Shown here piece after piece: positions 1 through 8,815 of a DNA stretch of 64,000 nt. The position numbers and the translations under genes were made by a program. A model generated the notes under the pieces. It did not search any database. It saw only the letters and a program-made list of their open reading frames with translations, and was not told the origin of the DNA. Within the stretch, counting starts at the first letter, position 1. Each line of letters begins with the position of its first letter. Source of the DNA: Nitrincola schmidtii (GTDB lineage Bacteria > Pseudomonadota > Gammaproteobacteria > Pseudomonadales > Balneatricaceae); contig NZ_WBOL01000003.1 of the NCBI RefSeq assembly GCF_008973715.1, positions 124,001 to 188,000 on the forward strand. Reading direction: 5' to 3'.

Positions 1-2
1 TG

Positions 3-608
3 ATTAAAGCGGGTGGCTGGCTGATGCTACCTATTCTAGCTTGCTCCGTTGCTGCGATGGCAATCTGTTTTGAGCGACTGTGGTTTTTGAAAAAAGATCG
101 AATATTGCCTGTTGGATTACTCGCAGAAGTGTTTGAACTCATTCGAAGTGAAGAGATGACTCCTGAGCGTCTTCGCGGGATTGCTGAAGGAAGCCCTCTG
201 GGTACGATTATCGTCGCGGGTGTACGAAACGCCCGTCATGGCCGAGAGGTCATGAAAGACAGTATCGAAGAAGCCGCTCATCAAGTGATTCATGAGATGG
301 AGCGTTACCTAAACTCCTTAGGAACGATTGCAGCAATCACTCCTTTGCTGGGTCTTTTAGGTACGGTTATCGGTATGATTAAAGTCTTCACCGAAATCAT
401 GATTCAAGGAACCGGTAATGCCAATGTACTGGCGGGGGGTATATCTGAAGCGCTGATTACCACAGCCGCAGGCTTATCAATTGCCATTCCGGCATTAGCC
501 ATGCATCGCTACCTGCAAAGACGTGTTCACACGCTGGTGTTAACCATGGAGCAAGAAGCCGTGAAGTTAGTTGAAGTGCTCCATGATGAACGTGATGATA
601 CGCTCTAA
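3..608 (+). CDS. exbB: ExbB/TolQ/MotA-family proton channel subunit, 5' end cut by window
   Basis: Inner-membrane ExbB/TolQ-like subunit that forms the proton-driven motor with ExbD. The reading frame is open from base 3 and reads IKAGGWLM before the first ATG at 24. That is the usual N-terminus of short ExbB proteins, so the true start lies a few codons upstream and the ATG at 24 is internal. The conserved channel segment with TPLLGLLGTVIGMI is near residue 110 and is followed by a last membrane helix (TTAAGLSIAIPALA). The next gene is exbD after 15 bases, with lpxK beyond it, as in pseudomonads. No tonB is adjacent, so the energised partner is unknown. Confidence 0.9.
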   Translation: MKAGGWLMLPILACSVAAMAICFERLWFLKKDRILPVGLLAEVFELIRSEEMTPERLRGIAEGSPLGTIIVAGVRNARHGREVMKDSIEEAAHQVIHEMERYLNSLGTIAAITPLLGLLGTVIGMIKVFTEIMIQGTGNANVLAGGISEALITTAAGLSIAIPALAMHRYLQRRVHTLVLTMEQEAVKLVEVLHDERDDTL

Positions 609-623
609 AAAAAGAGGTGACCT

Positions 624-1061
624 GTGAAGTTCTCACATCAACAGCAAGAACCTCTTACTATCAATCTGACCCCGTTGATTGATGTGGTGTTTCTATTACT
701 GATTTTCTTTATGGTAACCACCACCTTTACACGAGAAACGCAGTTGGAAGTCAGCTTGCCAGAAGCAAGCTCTGCACAAGCAGCCAGTCAAGAGCAAGAG
801 CGTATCGACATTCTTATTAATGCTGATGGCCAGTACTCCGTTAATGGTCAAGCATTGGTAAATACTCAACCTGAAACTCTTCGGCGTGCAGTGATTGAAC
901 TGGCTGGTGAACAGCGTAAGATTCCTTATGTCATCACAGCCGATGCACAAACACCGCATCAAGCGGTCGTATCAGCAATGGATGTCGCAGGGCAGTTGGG
1001 CTTTTCCCAGCTACGAATCACTACACAAGAAAGTGTCGAACTGCATGATTCAGTTGATTGA
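624..1061 (+). CDS. exbD: ExbD/TolR biopolymer transport protein
   Basis: ExbD-type partner of the upstream ExbB, 145 aa. It begins with a GTG codon preceded by GAGGTGA at good spacing. One N-terminal membrane helix carries the motif LTPLIDVVFLLLIFFM, so the proton-carrying Asp is present, in contrast to the ExbD at 36582-36998. The rest is a small periplasmic domain. It overlaps the start of lpxK by 17 bases, which suggests translational coupling. The same exbB-exbD-lpxK order is known in pseudomonads. Confidence 0.93.
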   Translation: MKFSHQQQEPLTINLTPLIDVVFLLLIFFMVTTTFTRETQLEVSLPEASSAQAASQEQERIDILINADGQYSVNGQALVNTQPETLRRAVIELAGEQRKIPYVITADAQTPHQAVVSAMDVAGQLGFSQLRITTQESVELHDSVD

Positions 1062-2061
1062 ACGAGGTTGGTATCAACAAGCGTCTTGGCTGAAAGTATT
1101 GCGCCCTTTATCAATACTCTTTACCCGTTTATCGAGACGTCGGCGTGCTAAATTTCAATGCTCTGATTCACTTTACCAATCTCCAGTACCCATTATTGTT
1201 GTCGGGAACATTAGTGTGGGAGGAACAGGAAAGACGCCGGTCGTTCTTGCTCTGATTGAGTTGTTGCGATCCTTTGGTTACCGTCCAGGTATCGTGAGTC
1301 GCGGTTACGGTGCTAAGCCACCGTCTTATCCTTGGCGTATTGCTGCGGATCAACCCAGTGCTGAAACCGGTGACGAACCGTTACTCCTTCATTCTCGTGG
1401 TCAGGTACCGGTGGTTATTGACCCTGATAGACCAGCGGCTGTTCGGCATCTGCTGGCCAATAGTGACTGTGATCTGATCATTAGTGATGATGGATTGCAG
1501 CATTATGCTCTCAAAAGAGATATTGAAATTGCTGTAATTGATGGTGTTCGAGGTTTAGGTAATCAGTGTTGTTTACCGGAAGGCCCGCTGCGTGAACCTC
1601 CTGAACGTTTATCCGAAGTAGATTTTATCCTGCAAAATGGTGGAACTGAAATTCAATACCCTGGTTCTCAGATGTTTACACTGGCACCGATTCAAATAAT
1701 GTCGTTACAAGGTATGCAAATTTACATAGCGAGTGAATGGTCAGAGAGCCAGACTATAAAAAAGGTACATGCGGTTTGTGGAATCGGTAACCCAAAGCGT
1801 TTCTTTAATACGCTAAGAGAGCTGGGTTTAGAGGTGATTGAGCATAGTTTTTCGGATCATCATCAATACACCCAAGCAGATTTTGATGGGTTAAATGACT
1901 ATCCCATTATGATGACCGAAAAAGATGCAGTTAAATGTAAACTCTTAAATATTCCAAATAGTTGGGTTTTGCAGGTGGCTGCGATGCTGCCTGACACTTT
2001 TAAAGATTCGTTACTGCAGCGTTTAGCTGCCATTGACACAAAAGGTACAGAAAATGGATAA
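1045..2061 (+). CDS. lpxK: tetraacyldisaccharide 4'-kinase
   Basis: LpxK phosphorylates the 4' position of the tetraacyldisaccharide lipid A precursor at the inner face of the inner membrane, using ATP. The frame is open further upstream, but the ATG at 1045 gives the family-like start [15 protein letters not shown] and a 338-aa protein of normal length. The P-loop [11 protein letters not shown] lies at residues 54-64, followed by SRGYG and the conserved DDGLQH segment. It overlaps exbD by 17 bases and the next gene by 8, so the five-gene run to murB looks like one operon. Confidence 0.95.
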   Translation: MIQLIERGWYQQASWLKVLRPLSILFTRLSRRRRAKFQCSDSLYQSPVPIIVVGNISVGGTGKTPVVLALIELLRSFGYRPGIVSRGYGAKPPSYPWRIAADQPSAETGDEPLLLHSRGQVPVVIDPDRPAAVRHLLANSDCDLIISDDGLQHYALKRDIEIAVIDGVRGLGNQCCLPEGPLREPPERLSEVDFILQNGGTEIQYPGSQMFTLAPIQIMSLQGMQIYIASEWSESQTIKKVHAVCGIGNPKRFFNTLRELGLEVIEHSFSDHHQYTQADFDGLNDYPIMMTEKDAVKCKLLNIPNSWVLQVAAMLPDTFKDSLLQRLAAIDTKGTENG

Positions 2062-2242
2062 GAAATTGCTAGATATTTTGGTATGCCCAGTCTCAAAAGC
2101 ACCACTGGAATACAATGCTGCTGCGAATGAGCTAGTCTGTCGTGCAAGTGGTCTTGCTTATCCGATTCGTGATGATATTCCAGTATTACTGGAATCTGAA
2201 GCGCGTACATTGACGACTGAAGAACGCTTGAAAGAGAAATAA
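2054..2242 (+). CDS. Trm112/YcaR-family small zinc-ribbon-like protein
   Basis: A 62-aa protein starting [15 protein letters not shown], the standard opening of the Trm112/UPF0434 family. It has the first CP knuckle ([11 protein letters not shown]) and a second Cys ([12 protein letters not shown]), with [15 protein letters not shown] as the conserved C-terminal part. Members are commonly wedged between lpxK and kdsB, as here. The bacterial role is not settled. The start at 2054 was chosen because the upstream in-frame codons lie inside lpxK and add a non-family extension. Confidence 0.88.
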   Translation: MDKKLLDILVCPVSKAPLEYNAAANELVCRASGLAYPIRDDIPVLLESEARTLTTEERLKEK

Positions 2243-2246
2243 GCCC

Positions 2247-3023
2247 ATGGGATTTTCAGTCGTTATACCTGCACGTTTTGCCTCCAGCCGTTTCCCAGGC
2301 AAACCACTGGCTGACTTATGTGGTAAACCCATGTTACAGCATGTTTATGAACGTGCCTGTGAAAGTGAAGCGCTGCGGGTGATTATTGCCACAGATGATC
2401 AACGCATTGCCGATACTGCTGAAGAGTTCGGTGCAGAGGTCTGCATGACGCGAGCTGACCACCCCTCAGGAACAGATCGTCTGCAGGAAGTGGTGCACAA
2501 ACTTGGTTTTTATGCCGATGATATCGTCGTCAATGTACAAGGTGATGAACCACTGATTCCACCCAGAATTATCAATCAAGTCGCGCACAATCTGATGGCA
2601 ATGCCTGAAGCGGGTATTGCGACTCTATCTGAGCCGATAGAGTCGATCGAAGCCTTGACCAATCCTAATGTGGTTAAGGTAGTCAGTGATCGTATGGGAA
2701 TGGCGTTATATTTCAGCCGAGCAACCGTGCCTTGGCCTAGAGATGCCTTTCAACAGGGTGTTACAGAAGAGGTGCCGGCATTGTTTGCTTGGCAGCGTCA
2801 TATTGGCCTGTATGCCTATCGCGTTAGAATGCTAAATGATTTTGTGACGTGGCCACCGGCTGCACTTGAAGAGTGTGAGTGTCTAGAACAGCTTAGAGCT
2901 TTATGGAATGGGGTACGTATTCATGTGGCGCCTGCTGATGAGGCACCGCCAGCGGGTGTAGATACTCCGGAGGATCTTGAGCGAATTAAACAGTGGTTGC
3001 TGTCTCACGAGGCTTCGGCTTAA
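2247..3023 (+). CDS. kdsB: 3-deoxy-manno-octulosonate cytidylyltransferase
   Basis: KdsB activates Kdo with CTP to give CMP-Kdo for the lipopolysaccharide inner core. The 258-aa protein opens with [19 protein letters not shown], the nucleotide-binding signature of the family. It also carries [19 protein letters not shown] and [11 protein letters not shown] near the C-terminus. It starts 4 bases after the Trm112-like gene, and its TAA overlaps the ATG of murB by one base (TAATG), so the two are probably translationally coupled. Confidence 0.97.
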   Translation: MGFSVVIPARFASSRFPGKPLADLCGKPMLQHVYERACESEALRVIIATDDQRIADTAEEFGAEVCMTRADHPSGTDRLQEVVHKLGFYADDIVVNVQGDEPLIPPRIINQVAHNLMAMPEAGIATLSEPIESIEALTNPNVVKVVSDRMGMALYFSRATVPWPRDAFQQGVTEEVPALFAWQRHIGLYAYRVRMLNDFVTWPPAALEECECLEQLRALWNGVRIHVAPADEAPPAGVDTPEDLERIKQWLLSHEASA

Positions 3024-4048
3024 TGTTGACACTGCAAAAAGATTACCCTTTAAAAAGTCTAAATACCTTTGGTTTCGATACAGTGGCGGAAAACTTTATC
3101 GAAATCGAGAGTCGGGATAGGTTGGTAGCGCTGGTCAATTATTGCCAATCTAATCATTTTCCTCTTTTGGTCTTAGGGGGTGGTAGTAACTTAATCTTGT
3201 CTGATCAAATTCCCGGTGTCGTTGCGCGTATGCAAATCAAGGGTGTCGAGGTTATTTCAGAGCAAGGTGATCAGTTACAGCTGAAGGTTGCTGCGGGTGA
3301 GAATTGGCACGATATTGTTGTTTATGCCATGTCTCAGGGGTTTTTTGGACTTGAAAATCTTGCGCTCATTCCTGGAACAGTGGGTGCGGCTCCGATGCAA
3401 AATATCGGTGCATACGGTGTTGAGCTGAAAGACCGAGTGGCTTGGGTTGACGTGCTCGATACACAAACACACCAATTGCTGAGTTTATCGAGTTTTGATT
3501 GCCAGTTTAGCTATCGTGATAGTGTGTTTAAGTCTGTTGAGCCTGGTCGTTATATCATCACCGATGTCGTGTTTAACCTCACGCGTGATGCTACACAGCT
3601 TAATCTCGAATATTTGGCCCTTAAGGATACCTGTGAGTCACTGGCTAAGGGTTTGAGTATCACGCCGTACCATGTGTTTGATGCAGTTTGTCAGTTGCGT
3701 CGTCAGAAGCTTCCTGATCCAGCTGTGATAGGGAATGTCGGTAGTTTTTTTAAAAATCCACGTGTCTGTGTGGCTGAATATGAAAGACTGAAAGCTGAAT
3801 TTCCTGCCTTGGTGGGGTTTGCTGATGGTGATGGATATAAGTTAGCGGCGGGTTGGCTGATTGAGGCTTGTGGTTGGAAAGGGAAGCAGTTAAACGCCGT
3901 TGGAGTTTATGAAAAGCAGGCGCTGGTGTTGGTGAATCGAGGGAAGGGTGATCGACAGCAGATTGAGACGTTAGCGGAGCAGATTCGAGAGTCTGTTCAG
4001 CAGCGATTTGGTGTGTTGTTAGAGGTTGAACCGCGGTTTTATCCTTGA
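3023..4048 (+). CDS. murB: UDP-N-acetylenolpyruvoylglucosamine reductase
   Basis: MurB reduces enolpyruvyl-UDP-GlcNAc to UDP-MurNAc with NADPH and FAD in peptidoglycan precursor synthesis. The ATG at 3023 sits in the TAATG junction with kdsB and gives [17 protein letters not shown], the usual opening of the E. coli-type enzyme. The FAD-binding segment LVLGGGSNLILSD, the NIGAYGVEL loop, the catalytic Ser in GNVGSFFKNP and the terminal VEPRFYP with the catalytic Glu are all present. At 341 aa it is full length. It is the last gene of the exbB-to-murB run. Confidence 0.97.
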   Translation: MLTLQKDYPLKSLNTFGFDTVAENFIEIESRDRLVALVNYCQSNHFPLLVLGGGSNLILSDQIPGVVARMQIKGVEVISEQGDQLQLKVAAGENWHDIVVYAMSQGFFGLENLALIPGTVGAAPMQNIGAYGVELKDRVAWVDVLDTQTHQLLSLSSFDCQFSYRDSVFKSVEPGRYIITDVVFNLTRDATQLNLEYLALKDTCESLAKGLSITPYHVFDAVCQLRRQKLPDPAVIGNVGSFFKNPRVCVAEYERLKAEFPALVGFADGDGYKLAAGWLIEACGWKGKQLNAVGVYEKQALVLVNRGKGDRQQIETLAEQIRESVQQRFGVLLEVEPRFYP

Positions 4049-4082
4049 TCTTTTATATCGTGCTGATCGTGTTAATCAGTTT

Positions 4083-4160
4083 ATACCTGCCTGACACGCC
4101 GTGAAATCGTCCATGATGGCTCCACTGCGCCATCCTTGGCGCAGAGGGTCAGTCAGGTAT
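4083..4160. repeat. nested inverted-repeat element, copy A
   Basis: Outer arms at 4083-4095 and 4148-4160 pair at 12 of 13 bases. Inside lies a perfect hairpin at 4125-4144 (CTGCGCCA, loop TCCT, TGGCGCAG). The 14-base core CGCCATCCTTGGCG recurs in reverse complement in the element at 14388-14490, which has the same nested layout with different outer arms. It sits between the convergent murB and rne. A REP/BIME-like or terminator role is inferred only. Confidence 0.6.
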
Positions 4161-4170
4161 TAACTAATAA

Positions 4171-4237
4171 ACACTCTGTTAGTTGGTAGCGTCTAACTGA
4201 CAATGTTGTCGGATAGACGCTGCCTTGTACTGAGTGT
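4171..4237 (-). terminator. imperfect hairpin at the 3' end of rne
   Basis: The segments at 4171-4195 and 4214-4237 form an imperfect inverted repeat: an 8-bp block AGCGTCTA/TAGACGCT, then an outer ACACTC/GAGTGT. The loop contains a small palindrome, GACAATGTTGTC. It abuts the rne stop codon (4237-4239). In the rne direction the stem is followed by TTTATTA rather than a long T-run, so it may be a terminator or a 3'-end protecting structure. Confidence 0.5.
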
Positions 4238-7200
4238 TAGTCCGACTTGGTTTCCGTCTCGGTGTTGCTCGATTCGGTTTCCAGAATATCGATCTGTTGC
4301 TGCACCTGTTGACGCTTTAGGCGTGGGTCGTTGGCAGCGCGGCGGCTGCGACGTTTTGGTTCAGCGCTCGGCGTTTCAGTAGGTGTTTCAACAGACGTTT
4401 CAGGTGTTGCTTCTGCAACGGGTGCTGTGACAGCTTCTTCAGCAGGGGCGGGTTGTTCTGTCTGTTTAGGTTCAGAGTTTTCCAGGGTTTCTGCTTCAGG
4501 TTGTGCTTCTACAACTGGCGTTTCGGTTGTGTTTTTTGTCTCGCTTTGTTCTGCTTCAGTTTGAACTGGAGTAGTTTCTGGCGATTCATCAGCGTGAGCT
4601 GTCTCTGTCTCTGAAGCTGTTGTCGCTACTGAAGCTTGTTCTTCAGTAGCACTCGCTTCGGAGGCGGTTTCAAGAGTGTCAGTTTCTTTAGAAACAATAG
4701 GTTCGACTTCAGAAACCGTAATGTCTTTAGCGATTACGTCTTCAGCGGCAGTGACTTGAGTTTCAGGCTCATGAGTCGCTTCTGCAACTTCAGAGGCTTC
4801 TGTTGTTTCAGTCTCTTCAGTGGTTACAGAAGGCGTGTTGAAATCTAAGGTAGGTTGTGATTCTACTTTTGCGGTTTCAACGGTTTCTTCAGCTTCAACT
4901 GCAGCCTCTGGTTTAGTGTCAACGTCAACCTGCGCCGGCTGATCAACTTGAGCGTTATCTTGTGAATCTAACGATTCAAAAATATCACCCTGCTGTTCTG
5001 TTTTTACAGCTACCGCAGTTTCGACCACTTCATTATCAGTGACTTGATTATCTGTGGTTGTGTCATCCGTTGTAGTGATATCGCTAACTGCTATTGTGCG
5101 TTCCGCTGTACGTTCGTTACCACGACGGCGACGACCGCGCTGACGGCTGCGGCTTGGCTCTCTGACATTCTTCTCTTCAGAATCAATATCCTTCTCGGTG
5201 GTTTGTTCAAGATCTAGTTCCAGGTCTTGATTAGTCGACTCGGTAGGTTCTGATTTGTCCTGACGACGTTTGTCATTATTGCGACGGCGGCGGCGAGGGC
5301 GATTGTTATTGTCATCCACAGCAGCTTTGTCACCAATAGGTGGCAAGTTCTGTTCGGGCTCAATGGTAATCACTTCATCTTCACGATCATCACGATTGCG
5401 TTCTTTAGTGCGCTTATCGTTATCGCGAGGTTTGCGTCTGCGCTTATCATTTGTGCCATTGGATGAGCGATTATTCTGACGACGATTATCCGTTTCAGGA
5501 GTGTTACTTCTTGGCTCAGGTTGAGCTGTAGCTGATGCAGTATTTGCAGCACTACTTCCGCCGAATAAAACTTTCAGTGAAGCCATCATTCGGCTTGCAA
5601 AAGAGCTACCGCTAGAGAGTGGAGCTGCTAAGGGCGCAGATGGTGCTTGGCTTACAGGTGATGCAACTTTAGCCACAGGTGCTGAGGATTCAGTAGAAAC
5701 GGGAGCCTTGCGTTCTGGGGGTAAAATGCCTTTCACAGCGGCTTCTTCACGCTTCACTGACTTGCGTGCAGCCGGTTCAGTTGGTGCTTGAGCGGGTTCA
5801 GGTTTGATCGTGTAGCTTAAGTTATCGGTTGTGCTAACGGTATGGTCATCACGAATACGAACCACTTCATAGTGAGGTGTTTCCATATTGGGATTGGGCA
5901 CAATGACAACCTGAACACCATGGCGGCGTTCAATGGCATGCACTTCAGCACGCTTTTCATTAAGCAGGAAAGTCGCAACACTGACTGGCAAAATGGCACG
6001 AATTTGTGAAGTCCGGTCTTTCGCAGACTCTTCTTCGATAAGGCGCATAATGGATAAGGCCAAAGAGCCTGTATCACGAATAACACCTGTGCCATTACAG
6101 CGAGGGCAGACAGAACCGCGTGTCTCGCTTAAGGATGGACGTAAACGTTGACGCGACATCTCTAACAGACCAAAGCGTGAGATACGACCCATTTGTACAC
6201 GCGCACGGTCTACTTTAAGCGCATCGCGCAAGCGATTTTCAACTTCACGCTGATTTTTGATCGGCGTCATGTCGATAAAGTCGATAACAATCAAGCCGCC
6301 AATGTCGCGTAAACGCAATTGACGAGCGATTTCATCAGCCGCTTCGAGGTTGGTATTCAGCGCGGTTTCTTCAATATCACCGCCACGAGTGGCTCGTGCA
6401 GAGTTGATATCAATAGAGACTAAAGCTTCTGTTGGATCGATAACAATCGAACCACCGGATGGCAGGTGTACTTCACGCTCAAAAGCGGTTTCGATTTGGC
6501 TTTCGATCTGGAAGCGGTTGAACAGTGGCGTTTCTTCTTTATAAAGCTTAACGCGACTTTCAAAGGTCGGGATGACTTGGCGAACAAACTGCAGCGCTTG
6601 TTCATAGACTTCAGGGCTGTCAATTAAGACTTCACCAATATCCGCACGCAGGTAATCACGAATAGCGCGAATAACCACGCCGCTTTCTTGATAAACCAAG
6701 AAAGGAGCAGGACGTTTATTAACGTCGATGATCGCTTCCCACAGTGTAGAAAGGTAATCTAAATCCCACTGAAGCTCTTCACTGGTGCGACCTATACCGG
6801 CAGTACGAATGATGACACCCATGTTGTCAGGGATATTAACGCCAGCCAGTGCTTCTTTGAGCTGTGCGCGATCATCACCTTCGATGCGACGGGAAATACC
6901 CCCAGCACGAGGATTGTTTGGCATCAGAACCAAGTAGCGACCAGCAAGGCTAATAAAGGTTGTTAGAGCAGCGCCTTTGTTGCCACGCTCTTCTTTATCA
7001 ACCTGAACAAAGACTTCAGTGCCTTCTTTGATCACTTCACGAATACTAGGACGCTGGCCACGCTCAGGTGACTTTTGAAAGTATTCTCTAGAGATCTCTT
7101 TTAAAGGAAGGAAGCCATGGCGTTCTGCGCCATAGTCAACAAAAGCAGCTTCAAGACTGGGTTCTACGCGGGTAATACGACCCTTATAGATGTTGGCTTT

Positions 7201-7311
7201 CTTTTGTTCACGGCTATCAGACTCCATGTCTAAATCGTACAAACGTTGTCCATCGACAAGCGCGACACGCACCTCTTCAGACTGAGTGGCGTTAATTAGC
7301 ATTCTTTTCAT
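4237..7311 (-). CDS. rne: ribonuclease E
   Basis: RNase E is the essential endoribonuclease of RNA decay and of rRNA and tRNA processing, tetrameric and acting at the membrane as the degradosome scaffold. The 1024-aa protein starts [20 protein letters not shown]; a 12-residue upstream extension was rejected because the family starts here. It has an N-terminal S1 domain, DNase I-like motifs with catalytic Asp ([10 protein letters not shown] and IVIDFIDM) and the zinc link CPRCNGTG near residue 400. After about residue 520 it becomes a disordered scaffold with Arg-rich stretches, a long Glu/Thr/Ala-rich region and the terminal motif [11 protein letters not shown]. It is transcribed away from rluC. 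Confidence 0.97.
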   Translation of the reverse strand: MKRMLINATQSEEVRVALVDGQRLYDLDMESDSREQKKANIYKGRITRVEPSLEAAFVDYGAERHGFLPLKEISREYFQKSPERGQRPSIREVIKEGTEVFVQVDKEERGNKGAALTTFISLAGRYLVLMPNNPRAGGISRRIEGDDRAQLKEALAGVNIPDNMGVIIRTAGIGRTSEELQWDLDYLSTLWEAIIDVNKRPAPFLVYQESGVVIRAIRDYLRADIGEVLIDSPEVYEQALQFVRQVIPTFESRVKLYKEETPLFNRFQIESQIETAFEREVHLPSGGSIVIDPTEALVSIDINSARATRGGDIEETALNTNLEAADEIARQLRLRDIGGLIVIDFIDMTPIKNQREVENRLRDALKVDRARVQMGRISRFGLLEMSRQRLRPSLSETRGSVCPRCNGTGVIRDTGSLALSIMRLIEEESAKDRTSQIRAILPVSVATFLLNEKRAEVHAIERRHGVQVVIVPNPNMETPHYEVVRIRDDHTVSTTDNLSYTIKPEPAQAPTEPAARKSVKREEAAVKGILPPERKAPVSTESSAPVAKVASPVSQAPSAPLAAPLSSGSSFASRMMASLKVLFGGSSAANTASATAQPEPRSNTPETDNRRQNNRSSNGTNDKRRRKPRDNDKRTKERNRDDREDEVITIEPEQNLPPIGDKAAVDDNNNRPRRRRRNNDKRRQDKSEPTESTNQDLELDLEQTTEKDIDSEEKNVREPSRSRQRGRRRRGNERTAERTIAVSDITTTDDTTTDNQVTDNEVVETAVAVKTEQQGDIFESLDSQDNAQVDQPAQVDVDTKPEAAVEAEETVETAKVESQPTLDFNTPSVTTEETETTEASEVAEATHEPETQVTAAEDVIAKDITVSEVEPIVSKETDTLETASEASATEEQASVATTASETETAHADESPETTPVQTEAEQSETKNTTETPVVEAQPEAETLENSEPKQTEQPAPAEEAVTAPVAEATPETSVETPTETPSAEPKRRSRRAANDPRLKRQQVQQQIDILETESSNTETETKSD

Positions 7312-7774
7312 GTTGTTATGCGTTCTCAAAAGCGTAACGCATTGCACCCCGAGCTTGGCGCAACGGGTGAACTTGATGTCCAGTCTTTGTGATAGGCTGT
7401 CGCAACTGGCGAAAGCAGCACCTAGCAGAAATCATCTGCCTGACATATCAACGGTGGAGGAAACGTTAACCAATGTGGTTATTCTGTATGCCTTGTGTCT
7501 ACGGTTAAGTAGTTTCTGGGTTAACGTACATCTCCACCTCCAACCGGACCCTCGCTTATGCAAAGGTGGTGAAAGCGTTACTTAAAATTCTGTTAGTAAA
7601 TTTCATCAGAAATCTGTTTAAGCTGCTAACTTCTGAGGCAAGGGCGTTGTGTAAAGTTCAAAAAAACATCACCCACTGCCTTGAATCGAAAATAGCTAAA
7701 GCCAACGGCTAGCAGCAACGGTAGAATATAACAGTAAAGCCACATTGCATCAATTAGTCGGACCCAATCAGTAT
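7312..7774. promoter_or_regulatory. rne: rne 5' leader / rne-rluC divergent intergenic region
   Basis: This 463-bp region separates divergent rne and rluC and carries no convincing gene. It holds a spaced inverted repeat: a GGTGGAGG...ACGTTAACC segment at about 7453-7472 and its complement GGTTAACGT...CTCCACC at about 7519-7539. A long rne leader is expected, because in enterobacteria RNase E controls its own mRNA through structures in the leader. That this hairpin does so here is inference. I could not assign promoters with confidence. Confidence 0.5.
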
Positions 7775-8764
7775 ATGTCAGAGTTAAAAAAACAACAGGA
7801 TAGCCAAGATCGACCGAGTGTCAGGTTTGTGACGATTTCAGCCGATCGAGAAGGTCAGCGCATCGATAATTTTTTACGCACCGAATTAAAAGGCATTCCC
7901 AAAACCCTTATCTACCGAATTTTGCGTAAAGGTGAAATCAGGGTGAACAAAAAACGCATTAAGCCAGACTACAAACTCATTGAAGGCGATGAGGTGCGTA
8001 TTCCACCCGTTAGAGTTCCAGAGCAAAACGAGCCAGTTCCAGTTGGGAAGAGTCTCGCTGTGCATTTGGAAGCGGCAGTGTTGTACGAGTCTGATGGATT
8101 GATCATTATCAATAAGCCGTCAGGTCTTGCTGTGCATGGTGGTAGTGGTATTAATAATGGTTTGATAGAGGCCTTAAGGCAGATTCGACCAGATGCACGT
8201 TTTTTAGAGTTGGTACACCGTTTAGACAGAGATACGTCTGGATGCATCATGGTGGCAAAAAAACGCAGTATGTTGCGCTTTTTGCACGAAGCGTTAAGAG
8301 AAAAGCGCATTCGTAAAGTCTATCACGCCATTGTTGCTGGGCGTTGGCCGAATCGTCGTCAGCGTATTAATGCTCCGTTGGTCAGAGATGAGTTACGTTC
8401 TGGTGAGCGAATTGTAAGAGTTCATGCTGATGGCAAAGACTCAATTACGGACTTTCAAATATTACGTCGTTTTGGTGATTTAGCTACCTTGGTTGAAGCC
8501 TGCCCGTTAACCGGTAGAACACATCAAATTCGTGTACATAGCCAATTTGCAGGCTATCCTATTATCGGCGATAGCAAATACGCAACGGATGAAAGTAATC
8601 AGCAGATGCGAGAGTTAGGGTTAAAGCGACTGATGCTGCATGCAGCAGAATTGCATGTCACCTTACCTGATGGAGATACTATTAAAGTTACCGCTGATTA
8701 TGATGCAGATATGTCGCAAGCGATAAATACTCTGCTCAAGCACACACCTAGTAATGAGCAATAA
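7775..8764 (+). CDS. rluC: ribosomal large subunit pseudouridine synthase C
   Basis: RluC makes pseudouridines at 955, 2504 and 2580 (E. coli numbering) of 23S rRNA. The 330-aa product has an N-terminal S4 RNA-binding domain (DNFLRTELKGIPKTLIYRILRKGEIRVN) and the RluA-family catalytic motif HRLDRDTSG, followed by GRTHQIRVH. The ATG at 7775 was chosen over a TTG ten codons upstream because it matches the short N-terminus of the family; neither has a strong ribosome site. Divergent pairing with rne is conserved. The usual next gene, a HAD phosphatase, is instead at 61.6 kb. Confidence 0.95.
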   Translation: MSELKKQQDSQDRPSVRFVTISADREGQRIDNFLRTELKGIPKTLIYRILRKGEIRVNKKRIKPDYKLIEGDEVRIPPVRVPEQNEPVPVGKSLAVHLEAAVLYESDGLIIINKPSGLAVHGGSGINNGLIEALRQIRPDARFLELVHRLDRDTSGCIMVAKKRSMLRFLHEALREKRIRKVYHAIVAGRWPNRRQRINAPLVRDELRSGERIVRVHADGKDSITDFQILRRFGDLATLVEACPLTGRTHQIRVHSQFAGYPIIGDSKYATDESNQQMRELGLKRLMLHAAELHVTLPDGDTIKVTADYDADMSQAINTLLKHTPSNEQ

Positions 8765-8815
8765 ATAGTTCAGGCTTAAGAGATAGGCGCTTATTTTAAG
8801 GAGCTTCGAGTAGGG

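Noticed and set aside
4331-6151. Several plus-strand frames of 60-77 aa opposite rne
   Set aside because: They mirror the low-complexity Glu/Thr/Arg-rich scaffold of RNase E and show Ser/Arg/Gly-rich composition without domains.
7286-7585. A 99-aa open frame on the plus strand over the rne start and leader
   Set aside because: It overlaps the conserved N-terminus of RNase E on the other strand, has no ribosome site or recognisable domain, and covers the inverted repeat of the leader.
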